Source: Smittia aterrima
Taxonomy: Eukaryota > Arthropoda > Insecta > Diptera > Chironomidae
NCBI GenBank assembly: GCA_033063855.1
Contig: CP093831.1
Location: forward strand, 3,410,001-3,474,000
Length of the DNA stretch: 64,000 nt
Direction: 5' to 3'
Part shown: piece by piece, positions 35,042 to 46,668 of the stretch
How the letters are laid out: every line of letters starts with the position of its first letter
Numbering within the stretch: the first letter of the stretch is position 1
Position numbers and translations under genes: made by a program
The notes under the pieces: model-generated
Databases searched by the model: none
What the model saw: only the letters and a program-made list of their open reading frames with translations
Told to the model about the DNA's origin: nothing

Positions 35042-38000
35042 TTACTGCAATCGATGTCCAAAGTCTGAGAGTTGTTTGTGAGTAACGTATCCTGTTGGAT
35101 GAAACATTAAATTAGAAATCGTTGAAAGCTCTGGCATTTTGACAACTCACCAGAAATTCCCTCTTGATCAGTCGTAGCTACGATTGGCGTTTTCGTGTTA
35201 ATCTTATCTTCGATGGCGTAGTTCTGGCTTATGGTTGGCTTTCGGAAAGCACTTAAAGGCGTGTAGCCACTCGACTGCATCGGCTGATGATTGAAAGCAA
35301 TTAATTTTCAAAATAGATTTCAAGTGGTACTTTCAGATACTTACATTAAACATCGAATGCGTTACGTATCCGTTTCCATTACTGTTGCTTGGCAAAACAG
35401 GAGGAACGACTTTTAGAGGCGGTTGACATACGTAGCCACTTGAGGGTAATGACAACGGAGGGTTTCGAATTTTGTCGACAATTGGAGTTGATGTCGGCAT
35501 TACATTTGGTGACATCAGGATTGGTTGAATCTCTTTGTTCGGTGTCGTTTTAACGTTGAAGTTCTAAGAACAAAAAGAAAAATAGATCAGACAATCCTTA
35601 AGTTATTTAATTAATTTTTACCTGTAGTCCACATCGCTTTGTGATCCCATCGTTTTCGAACTCTCCATACTCAATTTCGTCTTCATTATCATGGTTATCA
35701 CCTTCACTTCTTGTACTTTCGCTGTGCAAGCTGCTGCTACAATCGCCACCATTCAAACTTCCATTCAACGACTTCTTGAGGAGTTGTCCGTTCTCGTCTT
35801 CGCAGTTAATTGAAGCGGTGTCAACGTTACGAAGGATGTCAGGCGTTCCCATCTTCTCCATATCGCTATTGTCCTTTCCTTTCTTTCCCTTTTCATTTCC
35901 CGAATCTTCAAGACCTGGGGGCATTTGCACGAGAATATCTTTCATGTCTCGGATTTTGCGGTAAGAGAAGAAGAACATTGTGATGATAACGATTGAAGCG
36001 ACCATCAGCAACATCAGCATTACGTATTGCTTTGAATCGAATACTGTGCCACTGCAAGAATGCGAGACCTCAGTCGACCAAGGTCCAGGTAAGTACCAGC
36101 CATGAGGATCTGCTTGTTTCAAAGCCATCAAAGATCTTAGCAGCACTTGATCGTCCATATCACATTGTTGTTCATCATCTGAGCCTTCGATTAAAACTTG
36201 AGTTTCCTTTGAATGCGGTGTGAGCACAAAGTTTACAGCACGCACGGAGATGCCGTAAACCATGGCGTCCTTGCAAAGTTCTTCGATGTGACAGTCTCGC
36301 TTTCGTGTTTTTATTATGCGTTCAGCTGTATTCCCATCAATGCGTGCTTTTGACATTGTTTTGACTTCGTAATAATCGAGATTTCCTCCCTTGAACTCTG
36401 GCTCTTCCCAAGTGACAATAGCGCTTGTGTAGTTTTTAACAGAATGATCCCATGAAACCTTCATTGATGGTTGCTTGAAATATCCAGGAGCACCAATTGT
36501 TGTTCTTATTTTCGTTTTCGATGGCTTCGAGCATTCTTTCGTGCAGGCTTCGACAGCGATATCATATTCAGTAAAAGCAAAGAGATCCTTTAACGTGTAA
36601 TTCATTCGCGTAACGAAGCCATTGTCTATCTCAACTGTTTTGAAATCAAGTCCATTTACTTTGTAGTCTTTACCATTCGCCCATACTTTATAGAAGAGAA
36701 GAACACCATTCAAGTTTGCTGGAGGATCCCAATACAATTCAACGCTTGTGTTGCCAATGTTTCGTGCAATCAAATCACGTACCTCGGATGGAGCTGGAAA
36801 CAATATTTTGATTAACATTTTTAATTTTCTGTGGCCTAATTTAACTTACCCGCTTCAAGAGTTGTGTTAGCTTGAGGATCACTCGGTGGGCCCATCGTCG
36901 AGTTTGAGAACATTCTTATAATGATTTTGTACTGTGTATAAGGCGTGAGACCTTCAAGAGTGTGTTTAGGATAATCTAATCGACCTGTGATGTTAATCTT
37001 TTTCTCGGGCTCAACACAATCCAACGTTTGCGGTTCCTTGTAGGGACAATATTCCAATTGATATCCAGCGACGATTCCTGAATCCATACAATCAAGTTTC
37101 CATTCGACCTCGATTTCCGATGAAGTTAATCGAGGAATCCAAATTGTTCTAATCTTTCCAATTTCATTGCTGTTGACTGTAGTGCACTTTGCCCATACCA
37201 TTCCCGAAGTTGAATCTCTTGAGTTAGCGGAGACAGCAAAGTTCACAGAAAGATTTGACGTGAACTCGAAGTAAGTTTCTGAAGGTAATCGACGAACAAA
37301 GTCAATTGATCCTTCACACTTATTTTCCAGTTCAGATTTTGCAACGCACCAGAAGACAGTGTAAGAGGTGATTTCGATTTGATGCTGAACAGGCGGTGAC
37401 CATGAAAGGTAATAACTTCCATTCGAGAGGATTTTCTTAATTTTCTTTGGACCATCCAGTCGACGCGATTCACCAGGAATCACAATCGTTTTCGCCTCTT
37501 TGGACATGCCAACAGCGTTTTGGCTTCTGATTGTGAAAGTCGTGTCTTTCATTAAGTTTACTCGTTCCTTTATGTAGATAGCTTCATGCTGATTCGTTTC
37601 ATTTGGATCCTCAAACTGCTTGTTGTTCGAAGTAACAATGTAAGTGTAATTGACTGCGTTCTGATAACATTTGGGAATATGCTTCCAGTAAATGTGAATA
37701 TCTCCGCCACGTCCAATGTTGAAACTTCCAACATCAACCGAAGGAGGATTATCAGGTCGTCGAGTAGTTGTAGGCAATAGAATCTTCTTCGCCCATTGAC
37801 TCCACATTTCTTCAGAATCATTAGCAGTTGAGATCTTCATTCGAATGCTGATGTCGTACCAAGTATTTGCAAACTTCAAGTTTATTTTATGTGTGAAGTT
37901 TCTTGGTTGTTCGGCATCATCAAGAGAAGAAACATTATTGTATCGAATTTTTTTAGGCTCTGGGTCGCATTCGGCTGGCGAAACAACGAGAAACTCGTAA

Positions 38001-38749
38001 TCAAAAGGCTTCGGGAAAACAAGTAAATTCTGACTAATTTCCCAGAGAAGCACAACGCTGTCAGAATTTATTTTGATTGCAGTGAGATTGGGCGCTGCAG
38101 GGACAACAGTTGCATAGTTGTCCAAAACAATGATTTGCTCTTTTGTTCCTAGATCGTTTTCTGCGGTCAAAATAAACTCAAATGTTGCACTAGTTTTTCG
38201 ATAAGCTCCTCTAGATATAAAGCATGAGAATATCTTCGGATCCTTTTCAACCGGCGGCCTGCAAAAGTATATTTGAGATGACCCTGCGACTCGATAACTC
38301 AAACTGTATTGGACGGGAACGTGGTTATGAGGTTTTTCAAAAGAACAGTTCATATCATGCCAATCGTCTGATAGACATTTTAATCCTGTTATGTTCTCGG
38401 GCTTTCGTCCAACTTTGATATCATTGTAACTAATTCCTTGATCATTAGTAAGCTTACACACAATAACCGATTCTTGTTCCGTTGCATTTGGCAAGAACAT
38501 TTCGATCACTGATACGTTTTTCACTTGGATATATTTCTTGTCAATCCATTGTTGATTCGAGTTGTTGAAGAAGCCCATCTGATTGCTCGTGTATTTGTTT
38601 CCATTCACGCCACACATTAGTTTGATGTTCGAGAATCTATCTTGAATGATTACTCCTGGTGGGTCTGTCCAACCATCAACTGAAGATTCTGTGAGTGCTA
38701 TGCTACAACAAAGCACAACTAACGCTAGTAGCATCTCGAGTGGGCACAT
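35042..38749 (-). CDS. dome: Domeless-like class I cytokine receptor (copy A)
   Basis: Receptor for unpaired-type cytokines that activates JAK/STAT signalling at the plasma membrane. Five exons on the minus strand: 38749-36850, 36793-35622, 35563-35345, 35283-35151, 35091-35042; 1157 residues. Signal peptide at residues 1-22 (MCPLEMLLALVVLCCSIALT). The cytokine-binding module has cysteine pairs LKCLSDDWHDMNCSF and YFCRPP/FSCF and a WSxWS-like MWSQWAKK. Several fibronectin III domains follow, then one transmembrane helix (VMLMLLMVASIVIITMFFF, about residues 895-915). Just inside is a Box1-like MKDILVQMPPGLED for JAK binding. The tail has YVCQ near residue 1068, a YxxQ STAT-docking type motif, and repeated xGY motifs (NGYVTH, SGYTPL, GYVTHKQL). 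The longer N-terminus would start with TTG, so ATG 38749 is used. An acceptor at 38776-38777 implies a leader exon. Likely the true dome orthologue. Confidence 0.9.
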
Positions 38750-39099
38750 TTTTCTTCGCACGTTGATGAATTTATTGCTAAAGAGATAAAAAGAGTTATT
38801 TATTAGATTTATTGCATACGGAAATTGTGATTCAATGAAATGCAAAAATGCTGAACTCGCTAGACATAAAAATCAAATAAAGTCAGAGATGAATATTTTT
38901 TTTTAGATTTTATTTCATTCACGATGAAAATACTTTTCAGTTCCTGTTGCTTCAACACAATAAGTCACAATTGGGTTAGTGCAATGCAATTTTGTGACAA
39001 TTTCGGAACAAAACTTTAATACAAATATTTCCTTGAAAGACTAGAAAAAAAATAGAAGCTCGTTTTAAATTCGTTTGTTTCTCGATCATTATTAGAAGC
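38750..39099. other. Short spacer between the two Domeless-like genes
   Basis: Holds the 3' UTR of copy B (AATAAA on the minus strand near 38918) and a splice acceptor (TCTCTTTAG, minus strand) ending at 38777 in the leader of copy A. Only about 320 bases separate the copy B stop codon from that acceptor, so copy A either has a tiny promoter here or takes its leader from upstream of copy B. Confidence 0.5.
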
Positions 39100-42000
39100 T
39101 TATCTAGGTTGAATCCCTACGTAGCCGTTGGAAATTATCTTGTGTGCTCCTTTTTGCTGTGGATCTATTAGAATCGAAGCTCGTTTGCCGATGTAACCGT
39201 TGTTCTTTAATTCCGAGTCTTTGATAAACAGCTTGATCTCGTTTAATGTGTAACCGCTGTCAGACTTTACTGGCGACTTATTTTTTCCTGTCATATCCAA
39301 GTAGCCATCAACAGATCCACTGGTAATTCGTTGCGGAACATACATTTTTGTGTATCCTGTGCCTTTCTCCACGACAGAATCTTTAGAAAATTCGATGTAG
39401 TCGTTTGACTTTTTCTCTGGCGACGTTGGAGCTGATTTAGTTTTGTTATTTGTTGACATCAACTTTGGTTTTTGATGGAAATAGTCATTCGTTCTCGTAT
39501 TAACGGTGAATGGCATGGAAATCTCGTTTTGCTTTGTATTTAAGAAGATTTCATCTGGTTTCGGGCCAATTTGAAGGAAAACCTCCTGCTCAGCATTTTC
39601 TTCTTCTTCTTCTTGAATACCCGTCAGCTTATGATTCTTCAGCAAATCTAGGTCTTTAACTCCGTTGTAAAGATCGTGACTTGTTGTTGGTGGGGAAATC
39701 TCACTCGGGTCAAGACCTTTCGGCCATACAATGTAAATATCTTTCATTTCCTTATAGCGCTGATATAGTCGAACAAAGAGATAGAGAGAAGTCATTGTTG
39801 ACACAGCTGTAATGATAACTGCCGCTATCATAACAAGCGACATTTGAGACTGACAGTGGTGGATTACAGGCTGTGACCAATTACTGTAATATTGTCCAGC
39901 GACTTCGCCTTCGATTGGTTCAATGATGTCGAAGCAATTTGTTGATTTATTGTTTGGAATTTCTTCCAAGAAATTTTCGGCTCTGTGTTCTATATTAACA
40001 GCGCGAATCGTAAAAAGAACATTGTCTTCGCAATTAAACTTTTCGATGTAACACGATCTTGTTTTTCGATGGATTCGGAAAACTTTTGTTTCTAAGTTGC
40101 CTAATTTGTTTGAAGGAATCATTTTCAGTTGAAAATAATCCAAATTTCCGCCGAGGACGATCGGCGTTTCCCAACTTAATTCGACTCTTCTTTCTGAAAG
40201 ATCTTTCAGTTTAGGTTGCAAGATAGCACTTGGAGCTCCCATAGCAGTTCGCAAAGTTAAACTTTCACTTGAGTCCGAACAAGCACTGGTACAAGCCACA
40301 ACTGTGATTGTGTAGTTGGTGAATACATCAAGATTGTTAAGGTTGAATTCAAAAGTTTCATTCATTGTGTTATTGTCGTTGATGTTTATTCTGTGGTCAT
40401 TATACCACAACTGATATGTCATTGATGCCCCGTTAACCTCAAGTGGCCTGTTCCAAGTGAGATCAATTGATTGTTGATTGATGCTCACATCCCTAAAGTT
40501 TCGAGGAGCTGTTGGTGCTGTCATAAACGTTAAGAGGATTAAATCATTTGAAACGCTGAATATATTATAGAACCGCTTACCTCCTTCTAACGTTCGCGTT
40601 ATAATTGGAGCTTTTGGTATTCCTAAACGCGTTTCACTCATCAATGCAATCGAAATGTTGTAAAGCCGATAAGGTTTTAGATTTTTGAGTTCGTGCTGAT
40701 TTAATTCTTCGTTGTCACTGAGAATTACGACTTCGTCGTTACACAAATTTATCGACTTGCTGTCTGCTAAGCAATATGTGATATTAAATCCTTTAACAAT
40801 TGGTTCGTCGACGCAATTGAGCTTCCAGTGGAGTGTGATATCATTCGGAGTGTTGACACTGCTCCAGACAGAGTGAACTTGTCCGATTTCTATTGGAAAC
40901 GAGATCGTTATTATATCTCAACCTTCGTTGAAACAGATAACTCACCATTGGATTTAGCAGCGGTACATTCAGCCCAATCAATTCCTCGCCCCAGCGATTT
41001 GTTTTGAAAGTTGACTGCGACTCCGAAATGATGCGAAGTTGGTGATTCAATTTTGAATTCCGAGACATTCGATGGAATTGTTTGGAAATGTATTGATCCG
41101 TCACATTGATTTGGAAGTTCGTTTCGCTGTTGGCACCAAACGACTGTGTAGCTTTCTACTGCAAATTCTTCAACATTTTTCCACGAAATTTTGTATTCCG
41201 AGTTATCGAGCTCTTTGCGAATTTTCAAGTGCTTTCTGTTAGCTTGGGATAGGTCTTTCTGGATAAATAGCTCGCTGAAACGTTTCGAAACTCCGAAGCT
41301 ATTCACACTGAAGAATTTAATTCTAACATTTGATGTAAACAAACTTTTGTGAAGAAGCAGCGAAGTTCGATTCAAGTTTTCATGAATAAGCTCTTCTTCA
41401 TTTTCATCCCATCCTCTGATAAGATAGGAAAAGTTTTCGGCGTTTTGATGAAGTTTTGGCACTTCCATCCAATAGACAACAATGTTTCCATTGTCCATGA
41501 CGTTGAAGCAATTTTCGCAAGTGTCTGGCGCATTATCTGGTAGCTTTGAGCTAGTTTTGAAGGAAATTTCTTTATATGTGGACCACATTTCTTCATCATC
41601 AGCCGCGAAACTCGATTTCATTCGAATTTTCATCGTGTATCTCGTGTTGGCGTATTCGAGATTGTCAATAACCAAAAAGCCTTCGCGACCTGTTATCTGA
41701 ATTCGCCGGCTCGAAATGTTTCGCCAGGAGAATGTATCTTCGTCAATCAATCTAACATCAAAGACCATCGCGCTTGTAACTTTTTCAATAACCTTCGGCA
41801 ATGAGAAGGTAACAAAGACGCTACTGTGCGTTGTCAAGTCTTCTAAGACTTTTAAATCGGCCACAGGATCGGGCGTCAGAATCTCCAATAATTGATAGTT
41901 AAATTCTTCAGATGATCTATAGAATAAGTTCTTGGCTTTTAATGTGCAGTTGAGTGACGCGTTTAATAAACTGTTGCTGGATTCCGAAATTTTAATATCC

Positions 42001-42680
42001 GCTGAGTATCCACCTTTGCCATCCTGATTCAAAAATGTTCTCTTTGCGGCTTTCTGTTGAATTTTAATTTCCATAAATAATTGACTTTGCCAATCACTTT
42101 GATTTTTTTACCTTTCCATCATTGAGTGCGACAAAAAATCGATATTCGATGGGAAGAAAGGCGAGTGGCATTTTGAACGAGCAATGGACATTCGTTAAGT
42201 TGCTCGTCCTACATTTAAAGCCGACTACTCGATCCATTGGTTTATCAACAATGACTTGGCTCACATCGATATTATTGAAGCCTTGTTTGCACGTATAGTT
42301 CTCTTTTATTGGTCGTGAATAAACTCGTATCATTTCGATATAGGTTTCGTTCGTTCGCTGCGATTTATAAAAAGGAAATTGTGAAAAATCGAAACATTAC
42401 TTATGCAATAATTTTCAATACCTTAATGTAAGTTTCAGGAACACGCTCATTGTTATCCAAAAAGAAATTCAATTCCCCATTAGCCTCATAAGCAGTGCAG
42501 TTCAATTGAACAGTTCCATTAATGCGCTCGTTTACTTCAGGGGGACTAAGATTGCCTCCTAAATTATAAACAAGAATTGAAGAACTAAGAGCTTCAATTT
42601 TTATTTGACTTCTTACCAAATCCTTCAATCCCCAAAATGATGAAGAAAACAATGAAAAAAGAGAGGAAAGTGTGGAGCAT
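39100..42680 (-). CDS. Domeless-like cytokine receptor, divergent tandem copy (copy B)
   Basis: Second Domeless-type receptor, same orientation, directly upstream of copy A. Six exons: 42680-42617, 42558-42422, 42357-42112, 42053-40946, 40889-40581, 40517-39100; 1093 residues. Signal peptide MLHTFLSFFIVFFIILGIEG. The cytokine-binding module has GFKCRTSNLTNVHCSF, but the WSxWS-like segment is EMWSTYKE, more degenerate than in copy A. Fibronectin III domains follow, then one transmembrane helix (SLVMIAAVIITAVSTMTSLYLF). The Box1-like segment MKDIYIVWPKGLDPSE aligns with that of copy A. The long tail contains a YVPQ (YxxQ) motif near residue 1014 and several xGY motifs (DGYLDM, SGYTLN, NGYIGK, NGYVGI). 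Drosophila has a similar tandem partner, latran/eye transformer, but that protein is shorter; this copy keeps what look like JAK and STAT docking sites. Confidence 0.88.
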
Positions 42681-44153
42681 GGTTTGCGACCTGAAAAATG
42701 AAGCCATCAAAATTATTTCTTTTGTTAACTTTTGAAAGTTGTTGCTAAATATTAGTGCAAAGGATTAAATTTAATCGTGCAAACAATTTTTTTTTGTGCT
42801 AGCCATGCATTAAATTTCATTTTAACGATCATTAGAGTTTTGCCACTCATGCGATGAAAAAAATATCTTACTGACACTTTTTTCAAGTGACAAAAGATAT
42901 TTGTGTACCAACAGCAAATTTCTTGTTTTGTTGAGTTGAGTTTCGTGTAAGTGAAAATATTTACCAACGATTAGCGGTAACAAGCAATAGATTTCCAGTG
43001 AAATTCATGAACATATCGACAACAAAAATATCTTTAAAGTTGCGACCTTGTAAGTTGGCTCAACTTAGTTGAGATCAACAACTTATGCAATCAACCTTTT
43101 TAGCTACTATGACGAAGTCATAGCCAAAACCATTGAACTCTTCCGACCATTAAATGATAAAGAACTTCATCCAACTTGTGGCTTTTCAGTGAACTTGTTT
43201 TTGGTTGGCTTATGACTTGAAGTCAAGGAAACGAAAAGAGAATCTATTTTTCTGTAAAAGTCTCTTCTGGGAAGGCAGGAAAGGAAGTGATAATCGCAAA
43301 AGTCAACACAGCTATTTAATCCGATAATGTTGAGACTCACAACGTTGCATTCTAGAAAAAACTGAATGAACGTGAGTTGTTCTATTGGAAATAAAGAATG
43401 TGCAAAAAAAATCTTCAAAAATAAACTTAAAGAGAATTGCGTTTCCTAAAACGTGCTCGCGATAACAAATTTCAACAATTCCGAAAATCTGTTACATTAG
43501 GACCTCACCACGAACCAGGTAGACTTGACATTGTTGCGTCTTCAAGGGTAAATTAAACTTTTAGAAACTTTATATGAATTAACTTTTTCAAATGAGAAGG
43601 AAAATATTGGTGAGGTTTTAATAGAAAAGAGATTGGAAATTTTCAGTCGAGAGGAGTTCGTTGCTACGACTACGCGTAAGGTTTTTAAAAAGATACCGTA
43701 GCCAATGAGAGAAAAATATCCTCGAGCTTGTTGCTAATTAAATTCCAAAGAGTTGATATTCTAATTAGACGTTTCCTAAATAAAAACAATTTCTAGCAAA
43801 ACATCCAGTTTGCATAAATTTTATGCTGACCTCAGAGTGTCAACGCCACAAACAATCAAACGCGCAATATGCTTCTGCTTGTCAACTATCGTTTGTTATC
43901 TTGCCGAAGGGTGTGAGTGAAAACAAATTGCACACGCGGATTGAGATAAATAACCAAACCGTAAAGATAAGAAATGATAAATATAGAACTAACAAATTTT
44001 TGATTTTATTCAATTATCTAATAAAATAAATTTAAATCAAATGAACAAAAAGAAATAAAAGCTCTACATTTTATCAAGCCTTAACAACGACGTTTTGTTA
44101 GTGACAACAATATACAGCAAAATTCCAATGAAATGAAAAATTGATTGAATTCG

Positions 44154-44164
44154 CTTACCTTTCA
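44154..44164 (-). other. Candidate splice donor of a non-coding leader exon for the Domeless-like genes
   Basis: On the minus strand GAAAG is followed by GTAAGC at 44158-44153, a near-consensus donor with no coding frame. It could splice to the acceptor just before the copy B ATG (about 42688), or even to that of copy A (38777). No transcript evidence. Confidence 0.3.
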
Positions 44165-46668
44165 ATTATTATCCATCGCTTTTATATTTCTTCTTCTTCG
44201 CAAACCAAATATTCCTTTGCTTATTTTGTACCGATTATGACACTTTTCGTATTTTTGACTTAACTTTACAACTTGAAATTTTTTAAACAAATCTATCCAA
44301 AACTTCTTTGGTTATAATCACTCTTAGTTGAATAAAGAGATTCACGATGTAAAAAGTACGTTCTTTCTTCTAGGCCATCACTCAACAAGTGGCATCCACG
44401 TGAGCGAGCGGAAAAAATGTCTCAGACGTAATTTCCTTCGCTCTCTTAAGTCCGCTCATATAAAAACTCGTAGTCTCGACTTCCGAAAGATATCCGACAA
44501 GGAAGACCTTTTAAGCTCTAGCATCAGGATTCAACTGAGCTTCACATATTTTTTATGTCCACAACAGTTAAGTTTTGAAAATACAATGAATTTATTCTTC
44601 ACTTAACTAACACTTCGTTGCTGCTTATCGATGTTTTCTCTGTATTCAGCACACAATTGCTAGAAGTCTAATGTTTGAAAGAGCATTTTGGAGGGTTGTG
44701 TGCGACAAAAACTGAGAGATATTCGCACAAGACTGAGAGAAGACAACTGTTGCACGATAAGAATTGTTTCGCTTGAAAACGTTCGAGTAAGAAACGTTAA
44801 GAGTACGACGCTTGATAAGTGACACGCTCGTGTTGATGTAATATAAGTTTGCAACTTGAGCAATATAACCGAAGCCTAAAGGAAACTCGAATCCTTAAAG
44901 CGTAGGCTAATGGAATTTGTCATTAGGATCTTCATTGCCTTGTCAACGATTTTATGAAAATTCCTTTCAAAATTCATTTCTGAACAATTTTCGCGTAAAA
45001 AGAAACTCACTCTCTGCTTTTCCTCGTTCTCTCTGACATTTTCTTTTTATTACTCGCCTGAATGCTCGAAGCTCTCGTCGAAATATTCGTGAATAAACAA
45101 TGAGTCATTCGAGTGATAACACAGAATCAATGAACGTAAATTTGCTTTGTAAAACGAGTTATTAATCATTCGCGAAGAGAAAATATTCACGCGACCACTT
45201 CGTCGCGTAAACGAAGACTAAATAAACAAAACGATGTCAACTGATTTTATACTTCTCAGCTTTAGGGGTTTTTAAATAGTTCTTTCCCAATAAACTTAAG
45301 AAAATGTTATCATACAGATAAAGCTGATTGAATTGCTAGATTGTTTGTTTATCAATTAATTTCCGTTCAGTTTGTTTGAAATGTGAAAATATTGAAAAAA
45401 AATGAATAATTTGCTTTGCTTGTTTTTACAGCAGAAATTCCGCTTCGAGGTATTGAGAGACAGCCATTTCTAAATTTTATAATCAAATGCAAATGAACAT
45501 CTGTGAAATACTTCACAAGTCTTCAAGACTCTTCAGCTTGATGATTATCGTTTGGATATTAAGAGGTTGAAAGTTAAATGAAAGAATTATTTTATGAATC
45601 AACCTGCCCTAGATCGTGAAAGCATCTTATCAAATTTCAATGGCGTGTTTTTAAAGAAAATGACTCATGAAGCTTTTGTGAAAAATGTTGATAACAAAAT
45701 TAAACCGAAATCTACTTTATGATTAAATTGATACGGTCGGGGAACAACGAAATGAAAGTTCAAAAGCACTTGTATTCCTCTTCCTGTGAATAGGACAACA
45801 TTATCGACAGCAGTGAAGTGAAAACTCTCCTATTGAATAAGTTATTCAGAATAACATAGGCACGATTAAATGCACTTGTTAATGAACACCTAATTACTAA
45901 ATTGGATTTCCCAGAATTTGCATTGGATAAAGTAGAAATTCATGTTCTCATTATCTTCTGGGCATCGATTATTGTCGACATTGTTTGCAAATATATTCAA
46001 TTTGTATTCATCGGATGAACACTGATTGTAAATGAAGATAAATATTAGTTACCGCCACTTGTCATCGCAAATCTGATTGTCAACTTAATTAGTAGAAATG
46101 CTTTTCAGACCGATGTCGACCTCATCATCTTGAGTTGAAATAATTTTAAAATGAGTGATTGGGCGAATAATTCAACAAAGCTTTCATAGACCTCATTAAC
46201 TTTCATTGAATTAGGTTCTGTCTATGATGGAGAATAATAAATTCTGTCTATTTTGTATTATAACTAATTCGAAATATTTCAAGAGTGAATTATTGATTTG
46301 AAGTTTGATATAGGCTTTTGGAACTGTTCGTAAATTACGAAGATTTCTTACTCGATGATAACACTTTCGAAGGTTTCAAAATTGACGAAATAATCCTAAC
46401 ACCTTGGGACAGTTGAGAGAACAGAGTGAAATGTCTTGAAATTCTCAGCAGATTCTCAGGACGAAAATCTCGCTGAGCCTTTTCGAAGGAAAATTTAGTT
46501 TCATTCAGAAGGTTGGCGAATGTCGTCATTTATCTTAATTCTTACTCTGCTGTTATACATTTAGATCTTCATTAATAATTCATCATTCTCCCAAGCTTGC
46601 GAAAAGATCATTTGTCTGAATGGAATGCGTAATAAAGAATCCAAAATTGTTGACGGATATTTTCATAT

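Noticed and set aside
36836..38845. Longer N-terminus for Domeless-like copy A (from 38845)
   Set aside because: Begins with TTG and runs through a splice acceptor; the ATG at 38749 directly precedes a good signal peptide.
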